Position numbers and translations under genes: made by a program
Assembly (NCBI GenBank): GCA_946540735.1
Contig: CAMNIN010000003.1
Location: 62,001-126,000 of the forward strand
Reading direction: 5' to 3'
Length of the DNA: 64,000 bases
DNA from: an uncultured Prevotellaceae bacterium
Lineage (GTDB): Bacteria > Bacteroidota > Bacteroidia > Bacteroidales > Bacteroidaceae
Notes under the pieces: model-generated
The model's database searches: none
Told to the model about the DNA's origin: nothing
The model's input: only the letters and a program-made list of their open reading frames with translations
Part shown: piece by piece, positions 32,828 through 40,761 of the stretch
Numbering within the stretch: position 1 is the stretch's first letter
How the letters are laid out: every line of letters begins with the position of its first letter

Positions 32828-35800
32828 ATGATTTCCAAGAAATTCCTTTCTTCGCTCCTCCTTTTGCTTGCCTTGGCTGTTCCGTCATTAGCCGGCCCCG
32901 TCAGTGAGCGCACGGCTCATAAAAAGGCAGATGCTTTCCTGAAAGAAAAAGGATGTGCCGCTGCTGATCGAGTGTTGAACTTAGCTTACCGTGCGAAGGT
33001 TGCAGAGAATGCAGAAAATGCTTATTTCTATGTTTACAACCGCGGCAATGGCAAAGGGTTTGTCATCCTCTCTGGTGATGACCAGACAGTTCCAGTCCTG
33101 GCTTACGCCGATCAAGGATCTTTTGACAGCGGGAACTTGCCCCCCAACTTGAAATGGTGGATGGACTATTACAAAGAGGCTGTCAGAGAGGTGGCTGAGC
33201 GCAACTTGTCCAATGCTCCCGCTCATGCACGGCCGACGGATGTCATTCAGCCTTTGCTGAAAACAAAGTGGGACCAGGATGGACCTTACAACGGCATGTG
33301 CCCTGTGATCAACGGAACCCGTTGCCCCACTGGGTGTGTGGCTACTGCCATGGCGCAGGTCATCAATTATCATCGTTGCCCCTCAGGGGAATCCGCAGCC
33401 ATTCCTGGCTATACGACACAGACTCATCACCAGAACATGTCATCACTCCCTGCCACGACTTTCGACTGGGACAATATGAAGAATACCTATAACAATAATT
33501 CCTCACAGGAGTCTAAGGATGCGGTGGCCAAACTGATGTTATATTGTGGACAGGCGGTGCAGATGGATTACACACCCTCCAGCTCAGGGGCGCTCACCGA
33601 TGACCTTGGCTCTCAGATGCCCCGCTATTTCAAGTTTCCCTGGACCATCCATAGCGTTTCTCGGGAGGGCTATACCATAGCCCAATGGGATAGTTTGCTG
33701 ATCCGCGAACTGGTCAACAACCGCCCGGTTCTCTACACAGGATACACTTCCGCATGGGAGGGCCATGCATTTGTCTGTGACGGATATGATGGCAAGGGGT
33801 TCTATCACATCAACTGGGGATGGGGTGGAGCAGCCGACGGCCATTACCGTATCTCGGTGCTGGATGCTACAGCAAATGGTATCGGTGGCAGTTCCACTTC
33901 ATTGAGGTTTAATGTCATGCAGTCGGCTCTTGTTGGGGTACAGGTCGAGGGGGAGGATGAGTATGCCGCACCTTCCAAGGATGTTTCTGTGACAAGGCCA
34001 AGCCTCAAGTTTGGTGGTGATTACACTCGTGAGGACATATCAAAGGATTTTGGTCCCATTGTCATCGCCCAGAGTTTTGTCAATGTCACTGACCGCGATT
34101 CCCACAATAATTATTTCACACTTGGTATGGGCTTGTTTGATGATGAGGGAGTGATGGTCAAGAAACTGGCTTCTACCTCAACTTATCTCTGGAATGGTTA
34201 TCCCTCTATTCAGGAGTTCTCGCTGCAGGGGTTCGGCAAGGATCTTGAAAACGGACATTTCACCATCCAGCCGCTCTTTGGCACGAGAGGTAATGATTTG
34301 TTGCCTACAATGAATGCCGAGCACTATTATGTCGATGTCATCATTGATGGCAATCGCTTGACCCTTACTCCGGTCCCCAAAGCCGATTTCGTGGTCACAA
34401 GAGTCAGAAAGTCGGGGAGCAATGTGGTTGTTAATCTTACCAATAATGGCGGGGAGTTTTGCGGAGATCTTTTGGTCAGGAAAATCATGGCTGATGGGAG
34501 CATCGGTGACGTTGCTGCCGAGAGTGTCTGTATCGAGGAGAATTCTTCACGCGAGATCGCCATTTATGTGGATGACAATCATTCGCTGGATCTCGACAAA
34601 GATGTGTATTATCTGTCGACTGACTTTTATGAGGACCAGTATTTCTATTGCAACGTGACAAACGAGGGAGCCAAACTTGAATGCTCGATTCAGGTGGATA
34701 ATCTCTCTGAGGATGGTGGCTCGATTGTGGGCGACCAGGCTTTCTGCACTTGTGTGGTATCCAATGTCGGTGAACAGTTATACAACCACTATTTCTCCTT
34801 GGCTCTGGTCAATACGGAAGGCGAGAGACTGTTTGTGGATAGGAAAATCATCCGTGTATCCGAATCGGCGTCGGTGACGCTGCAAACCAAGATTCCTTTG
34901 ACGGAGTTTGGCGAGGGTTACCGCTTGGAGGCTCTGGCTTATGAGGGAAAAGACGAGGTGCCCATCCTGTCTTCTGATCCCTATACGATCGCCAAAGGTG
35001 CCATCTACTGGACTGCCAATGGAGAGATGCACACGCAGGTGGCAAATGATGTGTTCCATGTTCCCGATGATGCACTGACTATCAATCTGCGAAATGCTTT
35101 CACGCGAAATGTCGTGCCCAACGATAATCCCAATACGGTCTATTTGCTCGACCAGACCGTTCCGAAAGGACTGTCAGACAAGAATGTGTTCAATTTCGAG
35201 AACAAGGGGGGCTATCTCACGATTCATGACGGTTATGATTTCTTCACGCCTGTGGAGTTGGATGTTACGATGAGCATCAAGTTTGTACGCTCGTTCTCAT
35301 CCGAAGACCCGGCTCACTGGACATCTCTCATTCTTCCGTTCGCACCCGTACGTATTCAGGTGGAGGGTAAGAATATCGGATGGTTTAGGAATGCTGAAGA
35401 CTATGGTAAAGATCTTTGGATCGAGCGGATTTCAAAAGTGAGAAAGGGAGTCGTCGACTTGGATTATGTGGATGAACTCAGGTCTTGTCAGCCATACCTG
35501 ATGGCGATAAACGAGAACTTGGCGGGGAAGACTGTGGAGTTCATCGGACAGAAAATCCTGCTTCAGCCAACTTCTGAAATCAATATGGGGACACATGTGA
35601 ATGGCTATGATTTCAAAGGCCTTACTCGTTCTGCACAATCCGAATCGGTATTCTTGCTTGATGGACAAGCATTCGTATATGATGAAGGCATTCGTGAGAT
35701 TAAACCGTTCAGGGTGTATGTCGAGGGTGGAGCCAGTGGCATCAAAGAGTTGACGGTCAATGGTCCCGATATCCTTAGCCACATCACTGACTTGACCGCC

Positions 35801-35926
35801 AGTCATACCATGGATGATGCCGATGTCTATTACCTCAATGGTATAAGAGCCGGCAAGTATAGGGATTTGAAAAATCTTGGAAAAGGTATTTATATATGTA
35901 ATGGCATGAAGCTGGTCGTCAGATAA
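32828..35926 (+). CDS. Secreted C10 (streptopain/interpain-like) cysteine protease
   Basis: 1032 residues. Order: signal peptide (to about residue 22), Spi-like prodomain (F-Y-V-Y-N-R-G...F-V-I-L-S-G-D-D, about 30-140), C10 catalytic domain with nucleophile Cys170 in C-P-T-G-C-V-A-T-A-M and His313 in W-E-G-H-A-F-V-C-D-G-Y, then about 600 residues of Ig-like strands. The last ~30 residues (V-Y-Y-L-N-G...G-K-G-I-Y) resemble a T9SS sorting tail. Interpain A of Prevotella intermedia is the closest named relative I know. It should degrade proteins outside the cell. It starts 33 bp after tilS. Confidence 0.92.
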   Translation: MISKKFLSSLLLLLALAVPSLAGPVSERTAHKKADAFLKEKGCAAADRVLNLAYRAKVAENAENAYFYVYNRGNGKGFVILSGDDQTVPVLAYADQGSFDSGNLPPNLKWWMDYYKEAVREVAERNLSNAPAHARPTDVIQPLLKTKWDQDGPYNGMCPVINGTRCPTGCVATAMAQVINYHRCPSGESAAIPGYTTQTHHQNMSSLPATTFDWDNMKNTYNNNSSQESKDAVAKLMLYCGQAVQMDYTPSSSGALTDDLGSQMPRYFKFPWTIHSVSREGYTIAQWDSLLIRELVNNRPVLYTGYTSAWEGHAFVCDGYDGKGFYHINWGWGGAADGHYRISVLDATANGIGGSSTSLRFNVMQSALVGVQVEGEDEYAAPSKDVSVTRPSLKFGGDYTREDISKDFGPIVIAQSFVNVTDRDSHNNYFTLGMGLFDDEGVMVKKLASTSTYLWNGYPSIQEFSLQGFGKDLENGHFTIQPLFGTRGNDLLPTMNAEHYYVDVIIDGNRLTLTPVPKADFVVTRVRKSGSNVVVNLTNNGGEFCGDLLVRKIMADGSIGDVAAESVCIEENSSREIAIYVDDNHSLDLDKDVYYLSTDFYEDQYFYCNVTNEGAKLECSIQVDNLSEDGGSIVGDQAFCTCVVSNVGEQLYNHYFSLALVNTEGERLFVDRKIIRVSESASVTLQTKIPLTEFGEGYRLEALAYEGKDEVPILSSDPYTIAKGAIYWTANGEMHTQVANDVFHVPDDALTINLRNAFTRNVVPNDNPNTVYLLDQTVPKGLSDKNVFNFENKGGYLTIHDGYDFFTPVELDVTMSIKFVRSFSSEDPAHWTSLILPFAPVRIQVEGKNIGWFRNAEDYGKDLWIERISKVRKGVVDLDYVDELRSCQPYLMAINENLAGKTVEFIGQKILLQPTSEINMGTHVNGYDFKGLTRSAQSESVFLLDGQAFVYDEGIREIKPFRVYVEGGASGIKELTVNGPDILSHITDLTASHTMDDADVYYLNGIRAGKYRDLKNLGKGIYICNGMKLVVR

Positions 35927-35973
35927 TGACGGCCAACTTCACGCCCTTTCATATTTGAAAAGATCAAGATCGT

Positions 35974-36309
35974 CTATTCGTGGTGTTCTGCCACGATGGC
36001 GAAGTAGGCAAGGTCTTCGGTGCCATCGTTGTAAAAAGCGTGTGAATGGCCTTTGGGACAATAGTGCACGTCTCCCGCTTTCACACGCTCCGTTACGTCG
36101 TCGTATTTGAAATATCCTTCACCGCTCAAGACCATGATGATTTCTGAGTTCATGTCGTGAGAGTGGTAGCCGATATTGGCACCTGGCTTTAGACAGCTCA
36201 TCATAATCTTGTTGTTCGCATCTACGTAGTTGCGGGTGTCGAGTTCTCCGTTACCTCCTTTGAAACCTTGAATCTGTTGCTCTTCGATTTGATTGAATTG
36301 GATGATCAT
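35974..36309 (-). CDS. Small cupin-domain protein
   Basis: 111 residues from the ATG at 36309; an in-frame ATG at 36375 adds 22 uncupin-like residues and lies at the promoter, so it is rejected. The single cupin shows G-Y-H-S-H-D-M-N-S-E (metal-binding His pair and Glu) and the later H-Y-C-P-K-G-H-S-H. The fold could hold a metal. The natural substrate is unknown; relatives act in sugar or small-molecule metabolism. Confidence 0.85.
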   Translation of the reverse strand: MIIQFNQIEEQQIQGFKGGNGELDTRNYVDANNKIMMSCLKPGANIGYHSHDMNSEIIMVLSGEGYFKYDDVTERVKAGDVHYCPKGHSHAFYNDGTEDLAYFAIVAEHHE

Positions 36310-36372
36310 AGTATAAGAGAATCCGGTTGCTGTTGTTTGCCGGCAACATGCCTCAAACCTCCGGTTTCGTTG

Positions 36373-36380
36373 CAAAGCTA
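36373..36380 (-). promoter_or_regulatory. Likely -7 box of the cupin gene
   Basis: TAGCTTTG on the minus strand (36380-36373). No good -33 is visible at the usual distance. Confidence 0.4.
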
Positions 36381-36468
36381 CTTCTTTTTTTTCAAATAAT
36401 GGCCTTACCGGGCCTGTTTTTGCTGTTAAATCGTTACAAACATTCCTGTCCGCGATCGAGAAATGAGG

Positions 36469-38139
36469 CTATTTCTTCGTGTTTCCCGATTGCGAGGAGT
36501 TCTTGTCTTGTTTAGGCGTGTCCTTCTTGGCTGAGGCTTGGGTTTTACTGGCAGGTTTACTCTGTGTTGTGCTGGACTTGGGCTTGCTCTGACTGTTGCT
36601 GGAGGCAGATTTCACGTTATTGTCTTTGGGTTTCGGGGAAGAAGACTGTGTTGTCTTTGCCTTGGATTGCCCCGACGATGATGCGCTCGATGCAGGCTTA
36701 CTGCTTGCAGTCGCAGGCTTGGCTTGGGTGGTGTTGGTGCTTGAGGATGGCGCGGGGGAGGATTGCGGAACATATTTCGACATGTTCATCGACGAAATCT
36801 TGTTGTTGCCTGTCACACCCGAAGTGATACGGAAATTCTCGGAAGTGGCCCTTCCGTCTTTGTGCACGATGGTTTGCTTGGCTGTGAATACGATGTCGTA
36901 ATTCTTCGAACCGCCCTGCTCGCGCTTTGTGATCTTGTAATCGTGGTTTAGTTTCCATATTACACTGCTCACGTCATCTCCATGCTGACGCTTCATCCAG
37001 TCGATCACTTGACCATTGCTGGCTTTCTCGGTACCCATGAATGAACTGATTTCCGGGCCAAGGGTAGGGGCCAGGCGGGAAGCGTCATTGCCATTGACGC
37101 TAAGGAAAAACTCCCTGAACAGTGATTTAGCCATGGCTTCATCCTCGGCTGAGGCAACCAGCACTTTTACCGTCACCTTGTCTTTCGCTTCTTTGATAAA
37201 CAATCCTGTGGCATGTTCTGCGATATATTGATCATAGGCTGCTTTCGTATTGGTTTTCAAAGCCTCCTCCCAGTCGATGGAGTCGATCATCGAGAGAATC
37301 TTTTGCTTCTGTGGTGAGTCAGGATAGTCGACAAGGTATCTCTTCAGTTTCGACTTGTCTCTAGTGACGAGACTCAATGACAGGGCCTCCTCTTCCTTGG
37401 TGATGCTGGCGATCTTCTCATTGATCGCTGCCTTGTGCTCAGCAGAAGCATCGGTGAAATTGCGCAGGAAACTGTTCAACTGATGTACGTCTTGGCTTTT
37501 CATGGCCAAGTCAAAAGCTTCTGTCTCACGCGACATCTTTGTGTCTTGATAGAAATAAAAACAGACAGCAGCGATCAATGCAGTGATGGCCAGGGATACC
37601 ACCACCGGGATGTAGTTCTTCTTGCTTGTTGCGACTCTTTCCTCCTCATCTGCCTCATGGACGGGTTTTTCCAGTTGTTCCCCGTCGGTGTCGATGTATT
37701 GGTCTTCTGCTTCTTCGTCGTTATTATCATCGGCGTGGACATTTTCTTCAGCAGTTTCTTGGGCTGGTTTGTCCTCCTCGGTCTCTGATTCATCTGCAGA
37801 AGTGGTTTCTGGATCAAAGGCCTCCGTTTCCTTCTGGGTTTCTCTATCTTCTTCCAGCAGTGTGTCGTTTTTCTCGTCATCGCAGGGAGTTTCCGTCATG
37901 ATGGACTTTTGCTCGAAGGCTTCTTCCACCTGCTCTTCTTTCTGCTCTTCCGTTTCGGTTTTCTTAGGGCCTGCGTAGGGGCGGTAGCAGTGTGGGCATA
38001 ACCCCATGTCGATAAAGAACACCTCACCGCATCCGAGGCATTTCGTGATCTTGCCGGCGATTTCCACACCGCAACTCGGGCAGACTGTCGCTTTCTCGCT
38101 TATTTGGTGTCCGCATTCAGGACATTTAATAATGGCCAT
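36469..38139 (-). CDS. Zinc-ribbon single-helix membrane protein with a low-complexity tail
   Basis: 556 residues. The N-terminus has C-P-E-C-G-H...C-P-S-C-G and C-L-G-C-G...C-P-H-C (residues 4-50): two zinc ribbons. A long acidic stretch follows (about 60-170), then one membrane helix (V-V-V-S-L-A-I-T-A-L, near 185-205). The middle (about 210-450) may be helical plus an SnoaL/DUF4878-like fold. The last ~100 residues are a Ser/Pro/Lys/Gln-rich tail. With the tail outside and zinc ribbons inside it could be a regulator or scaffold. It is 43 bp downstream of the GH25 gene. Confidence 0.8.
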   Translation of the reverse strand: MAIIKCPECGHQISEKATVCPSCGVEIAGKITKCLGCGEVFFIDMGLCPHCYRPYAGPKKTETEEQKEEQVEEAFEQKSIMTETPCDDEKNDTLLEEDRETQKETEAFDPETTSADESETEEDKPAQETAEENVHADDNNDEEAEDQYIDTDGEQLEKPVHEADEEERVATSKKNYIPVVVSLAITALIAAVCFYFYQDTKMSRETEAFDLAMKSQDVHQLNSFLRNFTDASAEHKAAINEKIASITKEEEALSLSLVTRDKSKLKRYLVDYPDSPQKQKILSMIDSIDWEEALKTNTKAAYDQYIAEHATGLFIKEAKDKVTVKVLVASAEDEAMAKSLFREFFLSVNGNDASRLAPTLGPEISSFMGTEKASNGQVIDWMKRQHGDDVSSVIWKLNHDYKITKREQGGSKNYDIVFTAKQTIVHKDGRATSENFRITSGVTGNNKISSMNMSKYVPQSSPAPSSSTNTTQAKPATASSKPASSASSSGQSKAKTTQSSSPKPKDNNVKSASSNSQSKPKSSTTQSKPASKTQASAKKDTPKQDKNSSQSGNTKK

Positions 38140-38182
38140 TTATCTTCTCGTTTTTATAGTTCTTTCATCAGTGCGTTCAGTT

Positions 38183-38881
38183 CTACCATCTTCTGAAGCG
38201 CAATTCCCGCATGCTGTGGTTGCCCATGATGCGACTCTTGTCCACATAGCCGTTCACGCCATTGATCCGGCCTTTGCCCGTGTATTGCCAGATGATGTAG
38301 TCTCTTTCGTCGGCAAGTTGTGGCTCGTAGTCTGAGTACTGGGCAATCATCAGTTTATAGTCGTCCACCTTTCCAAGAAGGTAGTTGTTGTAAAAATTCT
38401 TTCCTGTATACAATAGGGGCTTCTGGTGGTAAGCTTCTTCCACCAAAAGGAGAAATTTCATCAGGGAGTCGCAAAACTCGTAGGTGCTCATCGATTTCGG
38501 CTTCTTCTCGATGTCGATCATCGGAATGAGATCCTGGTCTCCCGGACGGCACTGGCTCATGAAGTTGCGCAACTGCAACTGCTGAGGCACGTTGGCATGG
38601 TAAAAATGATACGAGCCGACCTTCAGCCCATAGCGATGAGCCAGTTCGATGTTGCGCTTGTAAGTTTGGTCTTGCGTCTCTTTGCCTTCCGTGGCTTTGA
38701 AATAGACGTAGGCCATGTGGCTGTTTTCACCGAGGGTTTCCCACCACACATCGCCTTGGTAGTGACTCATGTCCAGACCATGTATATGATTGCACGTGTC
38801 TTCGCATTGTATCCCATACGATTGGGCACAACAGGGCAAAGCCGTGAGTATTCCGACTATAGTAAAAAAGAGTGTTTTCAT
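38183..38881 (-). CDS. GH25 muramidase (lysozyme family)
   Basis: About 232 residues from the ATG at 38881 (38887 and 38890 are alternatives). The signal peptide ends at C-C-A-Q. The domain has the GH25 landmarks G-L-D-M-S-H-Y-Q-G, Y-F-K-A-T-E-G, G-S-Y-H-F-Y, P-M-I-D-I-E (catalytic acids) and W-Q-Y-T. These enzymes cut the MurNAc-GlcNAc bond of peptidoglycan. Export suggests action in the periplasm or outside. It shares an operon with the zinc-ribbon gene. A promoter lies within the tandem repeat upstream. Confidence 0.93.
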   Translation of the reverse strand: MKTLFFTIVGILTALPCCAQSYGIQCEDTCNHIHGLDMSHYQGDVWWETLGENSHMAYVYFKATEGKETQDQTYKRNIELAHRYGLKVGSYHFYHANVPQQLQLRNFMSQCRPGDQDLIPMIDIEKKPKSMSTYEFCDSLMKFLLLVEEAYHQKPLLYTGKNFYNNYLLGKVDDYKLMIAQYSDYEPQLADERDYIIWQYTGKGRINGVNGYVDKSRIMGNHSMRELRFRRW

Positions 38882-38901
38882 TTCCATCATTCAATCTGAT
38901 T

Positions 38902-39047
38902 GCAAAGATAATGAAAACCGAGCGCAGAACAAAAAGAATTTATTCTTTTTTTATGCCGAGGTGCATCTTATCTTCGCTTTTCTGAGCAAAGATAATGAAA
39001 ACCGAGCGCAGAACAAAAAGAATTTATTCTTTTTTTATGCCGAGGTG
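38902..39047. repeat. Two 62-bp direct repeats carrying a promoter-like element
   Basis: 38902-38963 and 38986-39047 (period 84) appear identical. Each contains an AAAAAGAA/TTCTTTTT hairpin flanked by GAGCG and CCGAG. The GAGCG...CCGAG frame around a hairpin is shared with the 71-bp repeats at 18345-18485, although the cores differ. In each copy, read on the minus strand, TTTG and TATCTTTG lie 19 bases apart (38933-38903 and 39017-38987), a full promoter reading toward the GH25 gene. The remaining sequence to 39172 shows no clear plus-strand promoter. Confidence 0.9.
38903..38933 (-). promoter_or_regulatory. GH25 promoter within the repeat
   Basis: Minus strand TTTG (38933-38930), 19 bases, TATCTTTG (38910-38903). 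The predicted leader is about 15 nt. The copy at 39017-38987 would give a second start about 84 bases upstream. Confidence 0.7.
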
Positions 39048-39172
39048 AGAAAAATAGTGTCAAAACGAGTGTTTGGCAAATTGAGACGTATGTGATAGAA
39101 TTGTAATGCGATTTGTTCTTTATAGTAAAGAATGTTACAAGACAATCATATATCATTTAAATAACACACTTT

Positions 39173-40657
39173 ATGGAATACACAATTTATCTTATCGCAG
39201 CCATTGCCATTTTGCTGCTTGTCATTTTTGTTGGAATGTCGTATGTGAAAGCACCGCCCTCATACGCATTCATCATCTCTGGTTTGAGTAAGGAACCCAG
39301 AGTGCTCATCGGCTCGGGTGGATTCCGGGTGCCATTCCTTGAGCGACTAGATAAAGTATATCTCGGTCAGATCACCGTTGATATCAAGACAGAGGAGAGC
39401 GTGCCAACCAACGACTTCATTAATGTCGATGTGGACGCAGTGGCTAAGATCAGAGTGACACCGACTTCAGAGGGAACGCGCTTGGCAGCGAAAAACTTCC
39501 TCAACATGACACCTGAGCAGATAGCTATGCAGCTGCAGGACTCCTTGCAAGGTAACATGCGTGAGATCATCGGCACACTTGACCTCCGGTCACTCAACAC
39601 CGACCGTGACGGATTCTCCGACCAAGTGATGATGAAGGCTTCACCCGACATGAGCAAACTGGGCATCGAGATCATCAGCTGCAATATCCAGAATGTCACC
39701 GACCGTGAGGGACTGATCCACGACCTTGGTGCCGACAACACGGCTAAGATCAAGAAAGACGCTTCGATCAACAGGGCAAATGCAGAGCGTGACGTCAAGA
39801 TCGAGGTGGCTCACGCTGACCGTGAGGCCAATGCCGCCAGGGTGGATGCTGATACAGCCATTGCTATCAAGAACAACGAACTTGCTCTGAAACGTGCGGC
39901 TCTGAAACTGCAGGCTGATACGGCTCAGGCTGATGCGGATGCTGCTTACGCCATCCAACAGCAGGAACAACAGAAAACCATTAATGTGAAGACTGTCGAG
40001 GCTGAAATCGAGAAGACGCGCCGTGAACAGGTGTTGTCGAAGGAGCAAATCGAGATTCGGATCAATAAATTGGCCGCTGAGGTGGAGAAACAGGCCGACG
40101 CTGACAAATATCAGATTCAGAAACAGGCAGAGGCCGACCTTGAACAGCGCAAAAGGGTGGCTGAGGCACAGCGCTATGAGGCTGAGCAGCAAGCTTTGGC
40201 ACAGAATGCTGCCTCGGATGCCGCAAGATATAAACTGGAACAGGAAGCTCAGGGTATCAAGGCCAAGGGTGAGGCAGAGGCCTATGCTATCCTCAAAAAG
40301 GGTGAGGCAGAGGCGCAAGCCATGGACAAGAAGGCTGAGGCTTATAAGAAATACAACAACGCAGCTGTGGTGCAGATGATCATCGAGGTGCTGCCGCAAA
40401 TCGTCGAGAATGTGGCTAAACCGATCAGTGCCATTAAGGATGTCAACATCTACAGCAGTGATGGCGGTGGAGTTTCTTCTATGTCTGGGAATGTTCCAGT
40501 GGCAATCAAACAGGCTTTCGATGTCATTCGCTCGGCTACGGGGGTTGACATGGCTGATATCATGAGAGCTGGCAGTATCGAGGCCAAGACAACCAGGAAC
40601 ATCAACCTCAATGACAATGCCCAGGACGTGGTCGATGGACTGACCAAAAAGGACTAA
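39173..40657 (+). CDS. Flotillin / SPFH-family membrane protein
   Basis: 494 residues. An N-terminal helix (Y-L-I-A-A-I-A-I-L-L-L-V) is followed by an SPFH domain (about 30-200: A-P-P-S-Y-A-F-I-I-S-G, V-D-V-D-A-V-A-K-I-R-V) and a long Ala/Glu/Lys/Gln-rich coiled coil (about 215-400), as in flotillins (FloT, YqiK). Such proteins oligomerise at membrane microdomains. There is no adjacent NfeD-type gene. It has its own terminator. Confidence 0.93.
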   Translation: MEYTIYLIAAIAILLLVIFVGMSYVKAPPSYAFIISGLSKEPRVLIGSGGFRVPFLERLDKVYLGQITVDIKTEESVPTNDFINVDVDAVAKIRVTPTSEGTRLAAKNFLNMTPEQIAMQLQDSLQGNMREIIGTLDLRSLNTDRDGFSDQVMMKASPDMSKLGIEIISCNIQNVTDREGLIHDLGADNTAKIKKDASINRANAERDVKIEVAHADREANAARVDADTAIAIKNNELALKRAALKLQADTAQADADAAYAIQQQEQQKTINVKTVEAEIEKTRREQVLSKEQIEIRINKLAAEVEKQADADKYQIQKQAEADLEQRKRVAEAQRYEAEQQALAQNAASDAARYKLEQEAQGIKAKGEAEAYAILKKGEAEAQAMDKKAEAYKKYNNAAVVQMIIEVLPQIVENVAKPISAIKDVNIYSSDGGGVSSMSGNVPVAIKQAFDVIRSATGVDMADIMRAGSIEAKTTRNINLNDNAQDVVDGLTKKD

Positions 40658-40705
40658 TCTACCTCTGGGAACCAATAAGTTACGACTCTTGTCGGCTTGC
40701 ATATG

Positions 40706-40742
40706 AAAATCCCCTTGCAGCTTTTCCTGCAAGGGGATTTTT
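40706..40742. terminator. Strong bidirectional terminator
   Basis: Perfect 15-bp stem (40706-40720 with 40727-40741), six-nt loop, ending in T-run on the plus strand and with matching A-run at its left side for the convergent GH94 gene (stop at 40762). Confidence 0.9.
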
Positions 40743-40761
40743 AGAGGGTGCCGGTGATTTG

